A DNA stretch of 64,000 bases from Aphelocoma coerulescens (lineage: Eukaryota; Chordata; Aves; Passeriformes; Corvidae): the NCBI RefSeq assembly GCF_041296385.1, contig NW_027184078.1, positions 806,001-870,000 on the forward strand, given 5' to 3'. The notes under the pieces were generated by a model. The model did not search any database, was not told the DNA's origin, and worked only from the letters and a program-made list of their open reading frames with translations. A program made the translations under genes and the position numbers. Position 1 is the first letter of the stretch, and every line of letters starts with the position of its first letter. This document shows, one piece after another, positions 11,240-21,810 of this stretch.

Positions 11240-11830
11240 GAGGAGAAGCAAGACTTGCCAGAGGGAAATGTGGGGGGACAAAATGGCAGGAAACAGGAGA
11301 GGACAAGGGTGGGAAACGTGAGGGGAAAAGGGCGGGAAACATGAGGGGGGCAAAGAGTGGAAAATGTGAGGTAAAAAATGGGAAATGTGAGGGGGGAAGT
11401 GGCGGGAAATGTGAGGGGGGAAATGGTAGGAAACATGAGGGGGAAGTGGAGGGAAACATGAGGGGGAAGTGGCAGGAAATGTGAGGGGGAAATGGCAGGA
11501 AACATGAGGGGGAAGTGGAGGGAAATGTGAGGGGGAAGTGAAGGGAAACGTGAGGGGGAAGTGGAGGGAAACATGAGGGGGAAGTGGCAGGAAATGTGAG
11601 GGGGAAGTGGCAGGAAACGTGAGGGGGAAGTGGCAGGAAACGTGAGGGGGAAGTGGAGGGAAACGTGAGGGGGAATTGGCAGGAAACGTGAGGGGGAATT
11701 GGCAGGAAATGTTGAGGGGGAAGTGGAGGGAAACGTGAGGGGGAATTGGCAGGAAACGTGAGGGGGAATTGGCAGGAAAGGTGAGGGGGAATTGGCAGGA
11801 AAGGTGAGCAGTCCATGCTGAGGGGCTTCT
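11240..11830. repeat. 23-bp minisatellite
   Basis: A tandem array with unit close to GTGAGGGGGAAGTGGAGGGAAAC, more than 20 copies, varying mainly at the AAGTGG/AATTGG/CAGG positions. It is purine-rich on the plus strand and shows as Pro/Ser/Phe-rich false ORFs on the minus strand. Confidence 0.92.
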
Positions 11831-12228
11831 GGCAAGGGCCTATCCACTAACGCAGCCCCTGTGGGGAATAAAGATGAGGCAGAAGCTGGGCTGTGGCTTC
11901 AGGGCTGGGCTTTGTTGAGATCATGGAGATGCTGTGGAATGGCTCCCGTGACTGGAGGAGCCACACGGGGTTTTTAGGGAGGACAGGCTGGGAAGATGCG
12001 GAGGGGGATTTTCCCACTGTGTGAGAGAGCAGCTGGAGTCCCTGGAGCTCCCTGGGGGTGGCTGAGGAGCCAAGGGAGCCTCTACAGACGCGGGATCAGC
12101 TCCACATTCACAGGATCTGGTCCTAGTGGGGGATTTCAACAGCTCCAGTATCTGCTGCAGGGACAGCCTGGCAGGATATCTCCTTCTTCCAGGACAGGGA
12201 GAGTCAGCAAGTCTGACTTATTATTCAA
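11831..12228. other. Unique non-coding sequence
   Basis: About 400 bp of moderately GC-rich sequence after the minisatellite. An AATAAA lies at 11868-11873 with no gene I can attach it to. A short segment (12110-12150) resembles translated repeat sequence but is too short to name. Confidence 0.4.
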
Positions 12229-12428
12229 GTCTGACATTAATAATATTATTATTTATATTAATGTCACCTATAATTTATTATAATAATAAAAGAGACATAA
12301 AATCATTATTGTAACAAATACAATTACTATTTTAATTTATTCCAGTATATTTATATATATATGATTATATGACTACATTATTGCATATTTTATTTTATTT
12401 ATATTATATCCAGATTGTCATATTACTA
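12229..12428. repeat. AT-rich low-complexity stretch
   Basis: Almost pure A/T with short TAAT and TATA tracts, leading into the microsatellite. Confidence 0.8.
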
Positions 12429-12560
12429 ATATAATACAATAATACAATAATACAATAATACAATAATACAATAATACAATAATACAATAATACAATAATA
12501 CAATAATACAATAATACAATAATACAATAATAATGATGATGAGGATTATAATAATAATAA

Positions 12561-12606
<46 letters not shown>
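12429..12606. repeat. Compound microsatellite (AATACAAT)n then (TAG)n
   Basis: About 13 copies of an 8-bp TACAATAA unit (12429-12532), a short GATGATGAGG bridge, (ATA)n, and then about 15 TAG/AGT trinucleotides (12561-12606). Confidence 0.95.
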
Positions 12607-12607
<1 letters not shown>

Positions 12608-13008
12608 AAAAAAATATATTTTGGAGTAAACCCCGGAAATCCCTCACTCAGGGGGCAGGAAGGCAACAAGCAGCTCTCAGGACAGCCGGAGGAAATCAGT
12701 AGCCACGGAAAAACCCAACTCAAGTAATTTCTATCTCTTTCGCTGCCCGGAAATGGGTTTGTGGAGAAAACTTTTGAGGACTTTTGGGATTAAATGAGCC
12801 CAAAAAGCTCCAATTCCACATTCCGGGCGGCCGTTCTCGCTCGGGCCCGCCCTGTCTGGGGCAGCCCTGCCCCGCTCTGCTTCCTCCTTGCCCCGACCCG
12901 GGCGGCTTTTTCACTTAAAATCCCCGAAAACCTCGGGTTTCTCCGTAAAATCATCAGGTTTTCCCCCAAAACCCAATGAATTCCACGCTGTGGCGGTTCT
13001 TGGCAGGA
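12607..13008. other. No gene; transition from AT-rich to CpG-rich sequence
   Basis: About 400 bp upstream of tRNA-Lys. GC content rises sharply. No ORF with support. Confidence 0.5.
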
Positions 13009-13081
13009 GCCCGGATAGCTCAGTCGGTAGAGCATCAGACTTTTAATCTGAGGGTCCAGGGTTCAAGTCCCTGTTCGGGCG
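13009..13081 (+). tRNA. tRNA-Lys (anticodon UUU)
   Basis: A 73-nt cloverleaf: acceptor GCCCGGA pairs with TTCGGGC (one G-U), D arm with GCTCAGTCGGTAGAGC, anticodon stem TCAGA/TCTGA around the loop CTTTTAA with anticodon TTT at 13042-13044, and T arm with the B-box core GGTTCAAGTCC. No intron. A T7 run at 13092-13098 is a Pol III terminator. All canonical positions look intact, so it is probably expressed. Confidence 0.96.
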
Positions 13082-13091
13082 GTTCTCCTTC

Positions 13092-13098
13092 TTTTTTT
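13092..13098 (+). terminator. Pol III terminator of tRNA-Lys
   Basis: Seven consecutive T residues 11 bases after the tRNA 3' end. Confidence 0.85.
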
Positions 13099-13141
13099 CC
13101 CAGCCCAATCCCGGGGGTTTCTTTGCTCCTCCCGCCCCTCT

Positions 13142-13161
13142 CCCCCCCCCCCCCCCCCCCC
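13142..13161. repeat. Poly-C tract
   Basis: A run of about 20 C between the two tRNA genes. The length is prone to sequencing error. Confidence 0.9.
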
Positions 13162-13245
13162 ACGGGGGCGCCCCGGGGTCTCTTTTTCCTGGCGGAGGGA
13201 GCGGCGCGGAGGGGTCTGGGACGGGCGCGGGGCGCAGCGCGAGCC

Positions 13246-13317
13246 GGTCCCATGGTGTAATGGTGAGCACTCTGGACTCTGAATCCAGCGATCCGAGTTC
13301 GAATCTCGGTGGGACCT
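13246..13317 (+). tRNA. tRNA-Gln (anticodon CUG)
   Basis: A 72-nt cloverleaf: acceptor GGTCCCA pairs with TGGGACC, anticodon stem CTGGA/TCCAG around the loop CTCTGAA with anticodon CTG at 13279-13281, and T arm with GAGTTCGAATCTC. A TTTT at 13326-13329 can terminate Pol III. It lies 164 bp downstream of tRNA-Lys on the same strand. Confidence 0.96.
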
Positions 13318-13329
13318 GCGCCTCCTTTT

Positions 13330-14613
13330 GCGGTCCTGCCGGGAACGGGGGGGTCCCTGCTTGTCATGGGGACCGCAGGGGACACTCGCGTGAGGACTCT
13401 GTGCCCCGGGTCTGCCGTATACGTGGGTGAGACATCCCCGCTCCTCCTCTCTTTGGGGAACGTGTGGGACACCCCAGCGGGGACTTCCTGTGACCTCCGA
13501 CAGATGACACCTCACTGGGGAGCTCGTGACATCCCCTCGCCGCGGTGGCACTTTTGACCTCGGTAACCCGCATGATCTCAGAATTGCGAAACGTCCTCGA
13601 GCAAAGGACGGTGCCCCGGCAACTGCGAAAAAAATCCTCGGGTTGGTTTGGCAGCAAACCGGAGGCGAAGGTGAGGCCGTGCCCAACCTGCTGTTTCTTG
13701 GAACGGGAAGATTAATGATCCAGTGCTTATGCCGAGGCTGGGCGTTCCGGCATTCAACTCAGCTTTTCTGTCGGCAGGGAGGGAAAAGTCCTGTTTGTGT
13801 GGCAGGGAAGGGGCAAAAGGTTCTGGTGTCAGGCTGGTCCCACTCGGAGAGGCGTGACGATTCTCCATGGAAACGGGAGAGGAAGGGTTGGAGTGGGGTT
13901 TCCACGTGGGAGAGCCAATAAAGTAAAAGGGGGGTGATTTCCTGGTTTTTATAAAGGAAGGAGAAATGCTAGGGATGTTCAGGGTCAGCTGGAGAAATTT
14001 GGGGTCAGCTGGGGAATTTGGACTCCAATGGAGACGTGAGGGGGGGGGCTCACCTGCCCCCCAGGTGTGCCTGGAGCTCCTCCTGGTGCTGACGGAGCTG
14101 GGGCTGCTCCCAGAGCCCCCAGTGCACAGCCCAGAGCTGAGGGGGGGGTGGGAGGAGGGAGAGAGGGCTAGAGGGGGATGGACAGGGGTTGTCTGGGTGT
14201 CAGTGGAAGGATGGGCACACAGCTATGTCCCACCTGGACACAGGGACACACAGACACAGACGCGGGGACACACAGACACACGGAGCCCAGTCTGTAGCTG
14301 GATGGCAACTGTCCAGTCCTGCTGAGCAGCCAGAAGGATACGAATGGCCAGGCTGGATGGCCGGACAGAGGGACAGCTGGGGTGGCAGGGGCCAGAGAGC
14401 CACCTGCAAGTCGGAGATGCTGGGTGCAGAGCCACGCCCCAGGGTTGGGAAGGGAAAAAGAAAAAAAAGAAGGAAGTAAACAAACCCCAAAGCAACCAAA
14501 GAGCAACGAACTCCGGACCCCGGCAACGCCGCAATCTCGGCACGGCCGGGGCAAAGGTTGGCCGGGCGGACCTTGGCCACCGGCACCGCGGGTGCCACCG
14601 GCGCCCCGTGGCC
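13330..14613. other. Intergenic and promoter-proximal sequence before the SLC27A gene
   Basis: GC-rich with no clear gene. An exon-like segment at about 14065-14150 follows a CCCCCCAG and encodes a Leu-rich stretch (VCLELLLVLTELGLLPEP) but has no supporting neighbours. A CACACAGACACA short repeat lies at 14236-14283. The SLC27A frame stays open upstream to 14344, so the N-terminus depends on the choice of start. Confidence 0.4.
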
Positions 14614-17600
14614 ATGGCGGTGCTGGGGACCCTCGCGGCGGCCGTGGCCGGGCTCCTCCTGCTGCTGGTGCTGGTGCCGGCAGCCACAGCCCAGCTGGTG
14701 CCCTTCCTCTGGGACGACCTGGTGGCTTTCGGCACCATGGTGAGGTCAGCGCTGCGCTGCCACCGCCGCCTGTCCCGCCGTCCCGCCGTCACCCTGCTCG
14801 ACGTGTTCCAGCTGCACGCCCGGCGCCGGCCCCGCCAGCCCCTGCTGCGCTTCCAGGATGAGATTTACACCTACGAGGACATGGACCGGCGCAGCAACCG
14901 CGCGGCTTGGGCTCTGTCCCGGCGCCTGGGGCTGCAGAGCGGCCGCACGGTCGCCGTGTTCCTGCCCAACGAGCCCACCTACCTGTGGACATGGCTGGCG
15001 CTGGCCAAGCTGGGCTGTCCCATGGCCTGTCTCAACTGCAACGTGCGGGGCCGGGCGCTGCGGCACGCGCTGGAGGCCGCCCAGGCCACCCTGGTCCTCG
15101 CCAGCCCTGGTGAGAGAGGGACAAGGGGGCTTTCGGGGGGCTTTGGGAACATGGCAGGGTTGTGGTCACCAAGGTCACTGTCGTCCTCAGCAGCCCCAGT
15201 GAGAGGGGACAAACGGAGCGTTCAGGGGGCTGGGGAAACCTGCCCTGGGCAGGGTGGTCAGGGAGCTGTGGGGACATGGGAGGTGCAAGCCACCGAGGCC
15301 ACCCTTGTCCTTGCCAGCCCTGGTGACAGGGAATGGATGGGGTGGTTGGTCGGGGGGGCCGTGGGGACAGGGGTGTTTAGGGGGTGCAGCCACCAAGGCC
15401 ACCACCATCCTTGCCAGTCCCGGTGAGTGCACCTGTGCTGGGGAGTTTGCACGCGTGTGTGTGTCTGTGTGCACATGGGTGTGCACGTGTCAGTCCCTGG
15501 GGGCACCCATGGGACTGGGGCTCCCTTAGGGGTGATCAGGGACCCCGTTTAGGATGACTGTGGGGGCCTGACTGGTTGGGACCCCTCTTTCAGGGTGCTC
15601 AGGGCACTCCTTGGGCAGTTTTGGGGGATCTGGGGGATCAGGGAAACCCTGTTTGGGGTGCTCAGAGTGCCTCTCAAGGTGTGTGGGGTGTCTGGGGGGA
15701 TCACAGGACCCCCTTTTGGGGTGCTCAGTGTGATCTTCAAGGTGTGAGGGGTGTTTGGGCAATCAGGGTCCCCCATTTGGGGTCCTCAGGGTGCCCCTCG
15801 GGGAAGTTTGGGGTACCTGGGGGATCAGGGAGCCCTTTCAGGGTGCTTTGAGTGCCTACCTGGGATCTTGGGGCTCCTGCATGGAATAGGCTGGGTTCCT
15901 GGGATCCTGGATCTTTGGGGTGCCCACACGATCAAGGTTTGTATTTGGGATGTGTCTGGTGCCCGTTTGGGATGTCTGGGGTGCCCACCTGACCAGGTGC
16001 CTATTTGGGGTACCCTTGGGGTGTCCACCTGGGGCCCTTGGACCCCCTGTCCATGATTCCCAGAATGCCCACCCAACTGACGTCCCTATTTGGGATACAC
16101 TGGGTGCCCATTCAGGATACCCGGGGTGCCCACCTGGGAGCCTCAGCCCACCCATCCATGACTCCGAGGGTGCCCACCTGACCAGGTGCCCATTTAGGGC
16201 TCCCTTAGGTGCCCCCCCAACCCTTTGTGTCCCCTCCAGACTCTCATCCCTGTGGGACCTTCCCCGTGTCCAACTGTCCCCGCAGAGCTCCGGGAGGCCG
16301 TGGAGGAGGTGCTGCCGGACCTGGAGCGTGACGGCGTCCGCGTGTTCTACCTGAGCTCAGCGTCACCCACGCCGGGGGTCGAGGCGCTGCTCCCCACCAT
16401 CGAGGCGGCCCCCGACGAGCCCCTGCCCGCCCGGCACCGCGCCGGTGTCACCGCCAACTCCAAGGCCATGTACATCTACACCTCCGGCACCACCGGTGAG
16501 CTGGGGAATCTCCCAGGCTCTGCACTCTTGCGTGGGTGGGTGAGGATGGGCAGCTTGGAGGGGTCTTGGGGGGTCTTTCTCCAACCCTGACCATTGCGGG
16601 TCCACCTGGACCAGGTGTGTCCTGTGTCCATGGGAGGGTCACTCACCATGTGCCTGGATTTGTCCTCGTTGGGGTGGGGTGGGACCTCCCTCGTCAACCC
16701 TCAACCCAAACCAGACCCAACGACCATCATGGGTCCACCTGGGCCGGGTGTGTTCTGTGTCCATGGGAGGGTTGGGCATCACTCACTGGATGACAACCAG
16801 GACGAGGTTCCTCATGGCTCCTCCCAACAAGGGACAAAGATCCCCAACCACAGGGAATGGCTTTGCCCTCCCACTCTCCACCCCAGGACCCCCCCATTCC
16901 ACTGAGCACCGTTTCCCACCCTCCGCTCTCCCCCTCAGGGCTGCCCAAGGCCGCGGTGATCACGGAGCTGAAGATGATGATGGTGGCCAACCTGGCCCGG
17001 ATATGTGGCCTGCGGCCCGACGATGTCGTCTACACGACGCTGCCGCTCTACCACTCGGCTGGGCTGCTCGTCGGGGTTGGGGGGTGCCTCGAGGTCGGTA
17101 CGTACCCCCCGCCCCACACGGACAGGGCGCAGGCAAGGGCCGGGAGGGATGGATGGGGGAGGGATGGAGGGATGGGATGGATGGATGGATGGATGGATGG
17201 ATGGATGGATGGATGGACAGTTGTTCTTTGGAGGTGGACAAATGGATGGATGGATAATGGAGGGATGGACATACAGATAGATATATGGATGAAAGGATGG
17301 AGGGAGGGAGGGAGGGAGGGAGGGAGGGATGGATGGATGGATGGATGGATGGATGGATGGATGGATGGATGGATGGATGGATGGATGGATGGATGGAAAG
17401 CTGTTCTTTGGAGGTGGACAAATGGATGGATGGATGGATGATGGAGGGATGGACATACAGATAGATATATGGATGAAAGGATGGAGGGAGGGAGGGAGGG
17501 ATGGATAGATGGATGGATGGAAGGACAGATGGGTGGAAGGACAGCTGTTTTACAGAGATGGAAGGATGGATGGATGGATGGATGGATGGATGGATGGATG

Positions 17601-20600
17601 GATGGATGGATGGATGGATGGATGGATGGATGGATGGATGGAAGGACAGCTGTTTTACAGAGATGGAAGGATGGAGGGATGGAGGGATGGATGGAGGGAT
17701 GGATGGAGAGAGACAAGGGCAAAAGAGAAGAAGGGCAGGGTCACCGTCCCTGTGCCATGTCCCCCAGGAGCCACCTGCGTCCTGCGGGCCAAGTTCTCGG
17801 CCTCCCAGTTCTGGGCTGACTGCCGGCGCTACAACGTCTCCGTCATCCAGTACGTGGGCGAGCTCATGCGCTACCTGTGCAACACGCCCAAGGTGAGGCC
17901 CTGACTGCCCCAAAACCACCCCAGGGGGTCAGCAGTGCTCTGGTCACACCCTGAGGTGGCCCCTCTCATGTGTCACCCCTCAGCGTGACGATGACCGGGA
18001 GCACGGCGTGCGCATGGCTCTGGGCAACGGCATGAGGGCGGAGGTGTGGAAGGAGTTCCTGCAGCGCTTTGGGCCCGTGGCCGTCTGGGAGTTCTACGGG
18101 GCCACCGAGGGCAACGCCGGTTTCATCAACTACACTGGGAAGGTCGGGGCCGTGGGCAGGGCCAACATGTTCCTCAAGGTGAGAACGTGCTCCTCGGGGT
18201 GAGACACCAGGGATGATGCTGGTGACGAGGGGAGCAAACACCGAGTGCCTTCTGGGGCCCAACGCGGCACCTCAAGTTGGGTTTCAGCCAGGGAAAGGGG
18301 TCTTGGATGCACCTCTTGGTGGTGGAGCAAACCATGACATCCCCGAGGGAAGTCAACACCATCCATCAGATTGGGCTGACACAAAAGCAGAGTCCCCAGA
18401 ACCCCCTTTTCACACCCAAAACGAGTCCACTCCACCTGGGTGGCCAGCATTGACTCAACAGTGTTAACTTGGAGCCTGGTTTTGGGGTGTCCATGGGGAC
18501 TTGGACATCTCAGTCCCCACCCAGCTGTTAAGCAAAAGCTGCAAAAATCAGATATTTTGCCCCCTTTTTCCCCACCATGTTGTCCCACAGCTCCTGGATT
18601 TGGAAGATGTCACCATGAGTTCATTCACTGTTTGAATCGATCCGACTAAACCTTATTTAAATAGATTTAAATAAGATTTAATTTTAATGATTTCACCTAA
18701 AAGATTTAAAATTAAGGACAATTAAAAACAAATGGTTTTTAATCCCCACCCAGGTGTGTTCCCGTGGGTTGGAACAGACCCCAGCTGGCACTAGAAGTTC
18801 TCCTCCCTGTTTTTAATCCCGGGTTTCTCCCTCCCCTCCAGCTCTTCACTCCCTTCGAGCTGATCAGGTACAACGTGGAGGAGGACGAGCCCGTGCGCGA
18901 TGAGCGAGGGCTCTGCATCCCCGTCAAAGCCGGTAAGGGATGAGCCTTGCCAGGGCCTTATCACGGGGGTAGACAGGGTTGAGATGCACCAAAACCACCT
19001 CTCAGTCCTGATCACCACCATCCTGGGGACTGGAAGCTACCAGAAACCCCTGGAAGAAGCCAAGGCAGGGGTTGAGCAGCCTCCAACCCTCCTGTGCCTC
19101 CCCGAAGGTGAGACGGGGCTGCTGGTGGTCAAAATCACCAAGAACACCCCGTTCCATGGCTATGCCGGCGACTCCCAGAAGACAGAGAAGAAGATCCTGA
19201 GGGACGTCTTGGCCAAAGGCGATGTCTTCTTCAACAGCGGCGACCTCCTCATGATGGACCACGAGAAGTTCATCTACTTCCAGGACCGTGTCGGGGATAC
19301 TTTCCGGTAACTCTGACGCTCCTCTGTGTGTTTGAGTGGCTGGTGCCAGCCTGAATCCCCCCTCACAGCTCTGTCCCTTCTCCTCCCCAGTTGGAAAGGG
19401 GAGAACGTGGCCACAACAGAGGTGGAGGCCACGCTGGCCTTGGTGAGCTTCATCCAGGAGGTCAACGTCTACGGCGTGGCTGTGCCAGGTGAGTCCCACC
19501 AAAATAAAGACCTGGGGGTGTTTGAGGCAGGTGACGCGTCCCCAGGTGGTCTGAGCGGCCACCAGGAAGGTTAAAAAGGGACTTTTAACATCCAGAGTTG
19601 TTTTGAGTACAAAACATCCCCCACGACGGCCCAAGGATCCCCCAAAAAAGTTAAAACGTGACGTGGTTGCCCAAAGCAAGTGTCAGCTGCTGAGGTGGGT
19701 CCACGTGGCCACAAAGGAGGCAAAAATAGGAAGCATTCACCCAAAATGAGCACCCAGCATCATCCACCACCATCCCAGCAGCCTCTACAGTGCCAAAATT
19801 GGTAAAGACCCACCCAAAACCAGTTTGGCCACACAAGAGCCTCCCCAAGAGCCATGGGGGCCTCAAGAAGACTCCAAGGAGATATGGTTGCCCCAAGCGA
19901 CCCCAGGCGATGTTTGCAGGGTGTGAGGGACGCTGTGGCATGGCCGCCGTGCGCCTCAAGGATGGGGCCACCTTCGATGGTGACAAACTCTACACCTTCA
20001 CGCGGGACACGCTGCCCGCCTACGCTGCCCCCCAGTTCATCCGGATCCAGGTCAGTGGGACCCACCCACCCTGGGGGGCTCCAGGGGTCTTTGGGGTGCT
20101 GGGGTTGGCCCTTGGATGAGGGTGATCCAGCACGGTAGCGCCCAGTCACAGCAGGGTGAAATCATGGAATGGTTTGGGTTGGAGGGGGCCGTAGAGCTCA
20201 CCCAGTTCCAATCACGGCATTGGTGTCCCCCCGGTTTCCCATGATGGCGCCGGTCACCCCGTGCCAGTAACGGCGCTGGGGCTCCCCTGGTGACAGTGGG
20301 GGGGAGTCACCCTGTTGTTGGTGGCACCATCCATCCATTCCTGGTGACGGTCACTCGCTATCAACACCGGGGTCACCGTGTGCCAATGATGGCATCATTC
20401 CACTCTCCCGATGACAGGGTCGAGGTCCCCCCTTTCCCATGACAGTGGTGGCCACCCTGTGCCAGCGGGGGCCACCCCATGCCAGACACCCACACATCCC
20501 CCAGTGCTGATGACACCACCTGCAATTCTGCCCTAGCAATGCCAAGGTCGCCACTTCCCACAATGGCACCTGGGCATGGCCTCGAGGTCCTCCAGTCCCA

Positions 20601-20793
20601 AAATCCCTGTCCCCAGGACGCTCTGGAAATCACAGGGACGTTCAAGCAGTGCAAGAGCAACCTGGTCAAGGAGGGCTTTGACCCCAGTGTCATCCGGGAC
20701 CGACTGTTCTTCCGCGACAACGCCCAGAAATCCTACGTGCCGCTGACCCCCGACACCTTTGCCGCCATCCGGGACATGAAGCTCAGTCTTTAG
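14614..20793 (+). CDS. SLC27A5: Fatty-acid transport protein / very-long-chain or bile acyl-CoA synthetase (SLC27A5-like)
   Basis: Ten exons join in phase: 14614-15109, 16286-16495, 16939-17097, 17768-17892, 17984-18178, 18842-18932, 19108-19306, 19391-19488, 19920-20050, 20617-20793, giving 626 aa. The ATG at 14614 has a strong Kozak context (GCCATGG) and precedes a hydrophobic membrane helix ([13 protein letters not shown]). The AMP-binding P-loop [12 protein letters not shown] spans residues 228-239, FYGATEGN 367-374, and the family motif GDTFRWKGEN 488-497. Members activate long-chain fatty acids or bile acids to CoA thioesters at ER or peroxisome membranes. The family call is firm. The SLC27A5 paralogue is chosen because ZBTB45, TRIM28 and UBE2M follow, as in human 19q13.43; SLC27A2 is the main alternative. 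Confidence 0.85.
15082..15430 (+). repeat. Tandem copies of the SLC27A exon 1 end and splice donor
   Basis: The true exon end (15082-15109, then GTGAGAG) is followed by three degenerate copies, at about 15167-15213, 15289-15332 and 15389-15430. Each keeps AGGCCACC...TCCT..CCAG..CC and a GTGA-type donor. The last copy has a consensus CGGTGAGTG donor. Confidence 0.8.
15530..16215. repeat. Degenerate minisatellite in SLC27A intron 1
   Basis: Repeating blocks of about 60 bp containing GGGGTGCTCAGGGTG and TTTGGGGT(G/A)C(C/T), changing gradually to GGTGCCCACCTGACC units toward exon 2. Confidence 0.75.
17140..17715. repeat. (GGAT)n microsatellite in SLC27A intron 3
   Basis: Long GGAT/ATGG tracts broken by two duplicated blocks (a GTTCTTTGGAGGTGGACAAAT block and a TTTTACAGAGATGGAA block). 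It therefore has a higher-order structure rather than being a pure tetranucleotide run. Confidence 0.95.
20159..20225 (-). mobile_element. Short CR1 LINE 3' end fragment
   Basis: AATCATGGAATGGTTTGGGT followed by GGAGGGGGCC matches the reverse complement of a CR1 3' end. It is heavily truncated and lies in intron 9 of the SLC27A gene. Confidence 0.6.
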
Positions 20794-20976
20794 CGGCTCT
20801 TCTGGGGGCTCCACAGTGGCCCTGGGGCGCTGACGGCCTCGGGGTGATTAGCAAAGGCTAATTTGGGGCTAATCAAGCACTTTGGGCTTCCTTCAGGGAG
20901 GTTTTAACCAGGTCGGAGCATGAGAGGAGGGCAATGGGTTGGTGTTATCCCGCCCCAGCGCCTCCATGCTGTGGAA

Positions 20977-20982
20977 ATTAAA
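20977..20982 (+). terminator. Probable polyadenylation signal of the SLC27A gene
   Basis: ATTAAA lies 184 bases after the stop codon at 20791-20793. Confidence 0.45.
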
Positions 20983-21373
20983 CCCTTAATTCCCATTCTT
21001 TGGGTGCCAGGCCATTTTTTTGGGGATTGGACTCCCTCATTTTCCCTTCTGGAAGGGGCAGATGATGCCCCAAATCCCTGGTGTGGGGATAAAGATGTCT
21101 GTCCTTGTTTGATCTGGAGCCCCCACAACCTTGTCCTACTCCCGCCTTGAGCTCTGATCTGGAACAAATCCCATTTATTCCTCCCCAAACTGACCCAGGG
21201 AGTGGCTGGGATCCCCCACATGTCACACCCCCATGACAGCATCGGCTTCTCCTGCCCTTCCCAGCTCCCACCGGGGCTTCACCGACACCGACGGAGCCGA
21301 TCTGTGCCGGATACGTGTCAGGGACACCGTCCCCGCTGCCCGCCCCACACATGAGCCACCCCCTCGATTTACA
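20983..21373. other. No recognisable gene
   Basis: Unique 3' flanking sequence of the SLC27A gene, up to the CR1 fragment. No ORF or RNA gene supported. Confidence 0.5.
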
Positions 21374-21655
21374 AAATCACTGAATGCTTTGGGTTGGAAG
21401 GACCTTAAAGCCCATCCAGTCCCACCCCCTGCCACCTTCCACTATTCCAGGCTGCTCCGAGCTCCATCCAGCCTGGCCTTGGACACTTCCAGGGATGGGG
21501 CAGCCACAGCTTCCCTGGGAATTCCATCCCAGCCCCTCACCAACCTCACAGGGAAGAATTTCTTCCCAATATCCCACCTAAATCTCCCCACTTCTAGGGT
21601 GACGGCAATTTTCCTTATCCTGTCCCTCCTTGTCTAAAGTCCAAGCATGACCTGG
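21374..21655 (-). mobile_element. CR1 LINE fragment
   Basis: The plus strand reads ATCACTGAATGCTTTGGGTT, then the diagnostic blocks TTCCAGGGATGGGGCAGCCA and GGGAAGAATTTCTTCCCAAT, the reverse complement of a CR1 3' region. CR1 is the dominant avian/reptile LINE, which supports the host assignment. Confidence 0.88.
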
Positions 21656-21758
21656 AATTCTATTCCAGCCCCTCACTGAAGAATTTCTCCCTAAAACTTC
21701 TAGAAATTCCACGAATTCCCACAGATTCCCACAAGTTCCACATAGAAAAGGCGAAATC

Positions 21759-21764
21759 TTTATT
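21759..21764 (-). terminator. Polyadenylation signal of THAP7
   Basis: TTTATT on the plus strand reads AATAAA on the gene strand, 47 bases past the stop codon. Confidence 0.75.
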
Positions 21765-21810
21765 TACAAACCTTCCTGCCGTGGCCAAGCCTCGGAGAAC
21801 CAGGAATTCC

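Noticed and set aside
10815..11816. 333-codon minus-strand Pro/Ser/Phe-rich ORF
   Set aside because: Encoded by the 23-bp minisatellite.
13035..13686. Minus-strand ORFs of 145-207 codons over the tRNA genes
   Set aside because: They are antisense to two canonical tRNAs in CpG-rich DNA, with no other support.
16935..17919. Ile-His-Pro-Ser repeat ORFs on the minus strand
   Set aside because: Translation of the GGAT microsatellite in SLC27A intron 3.
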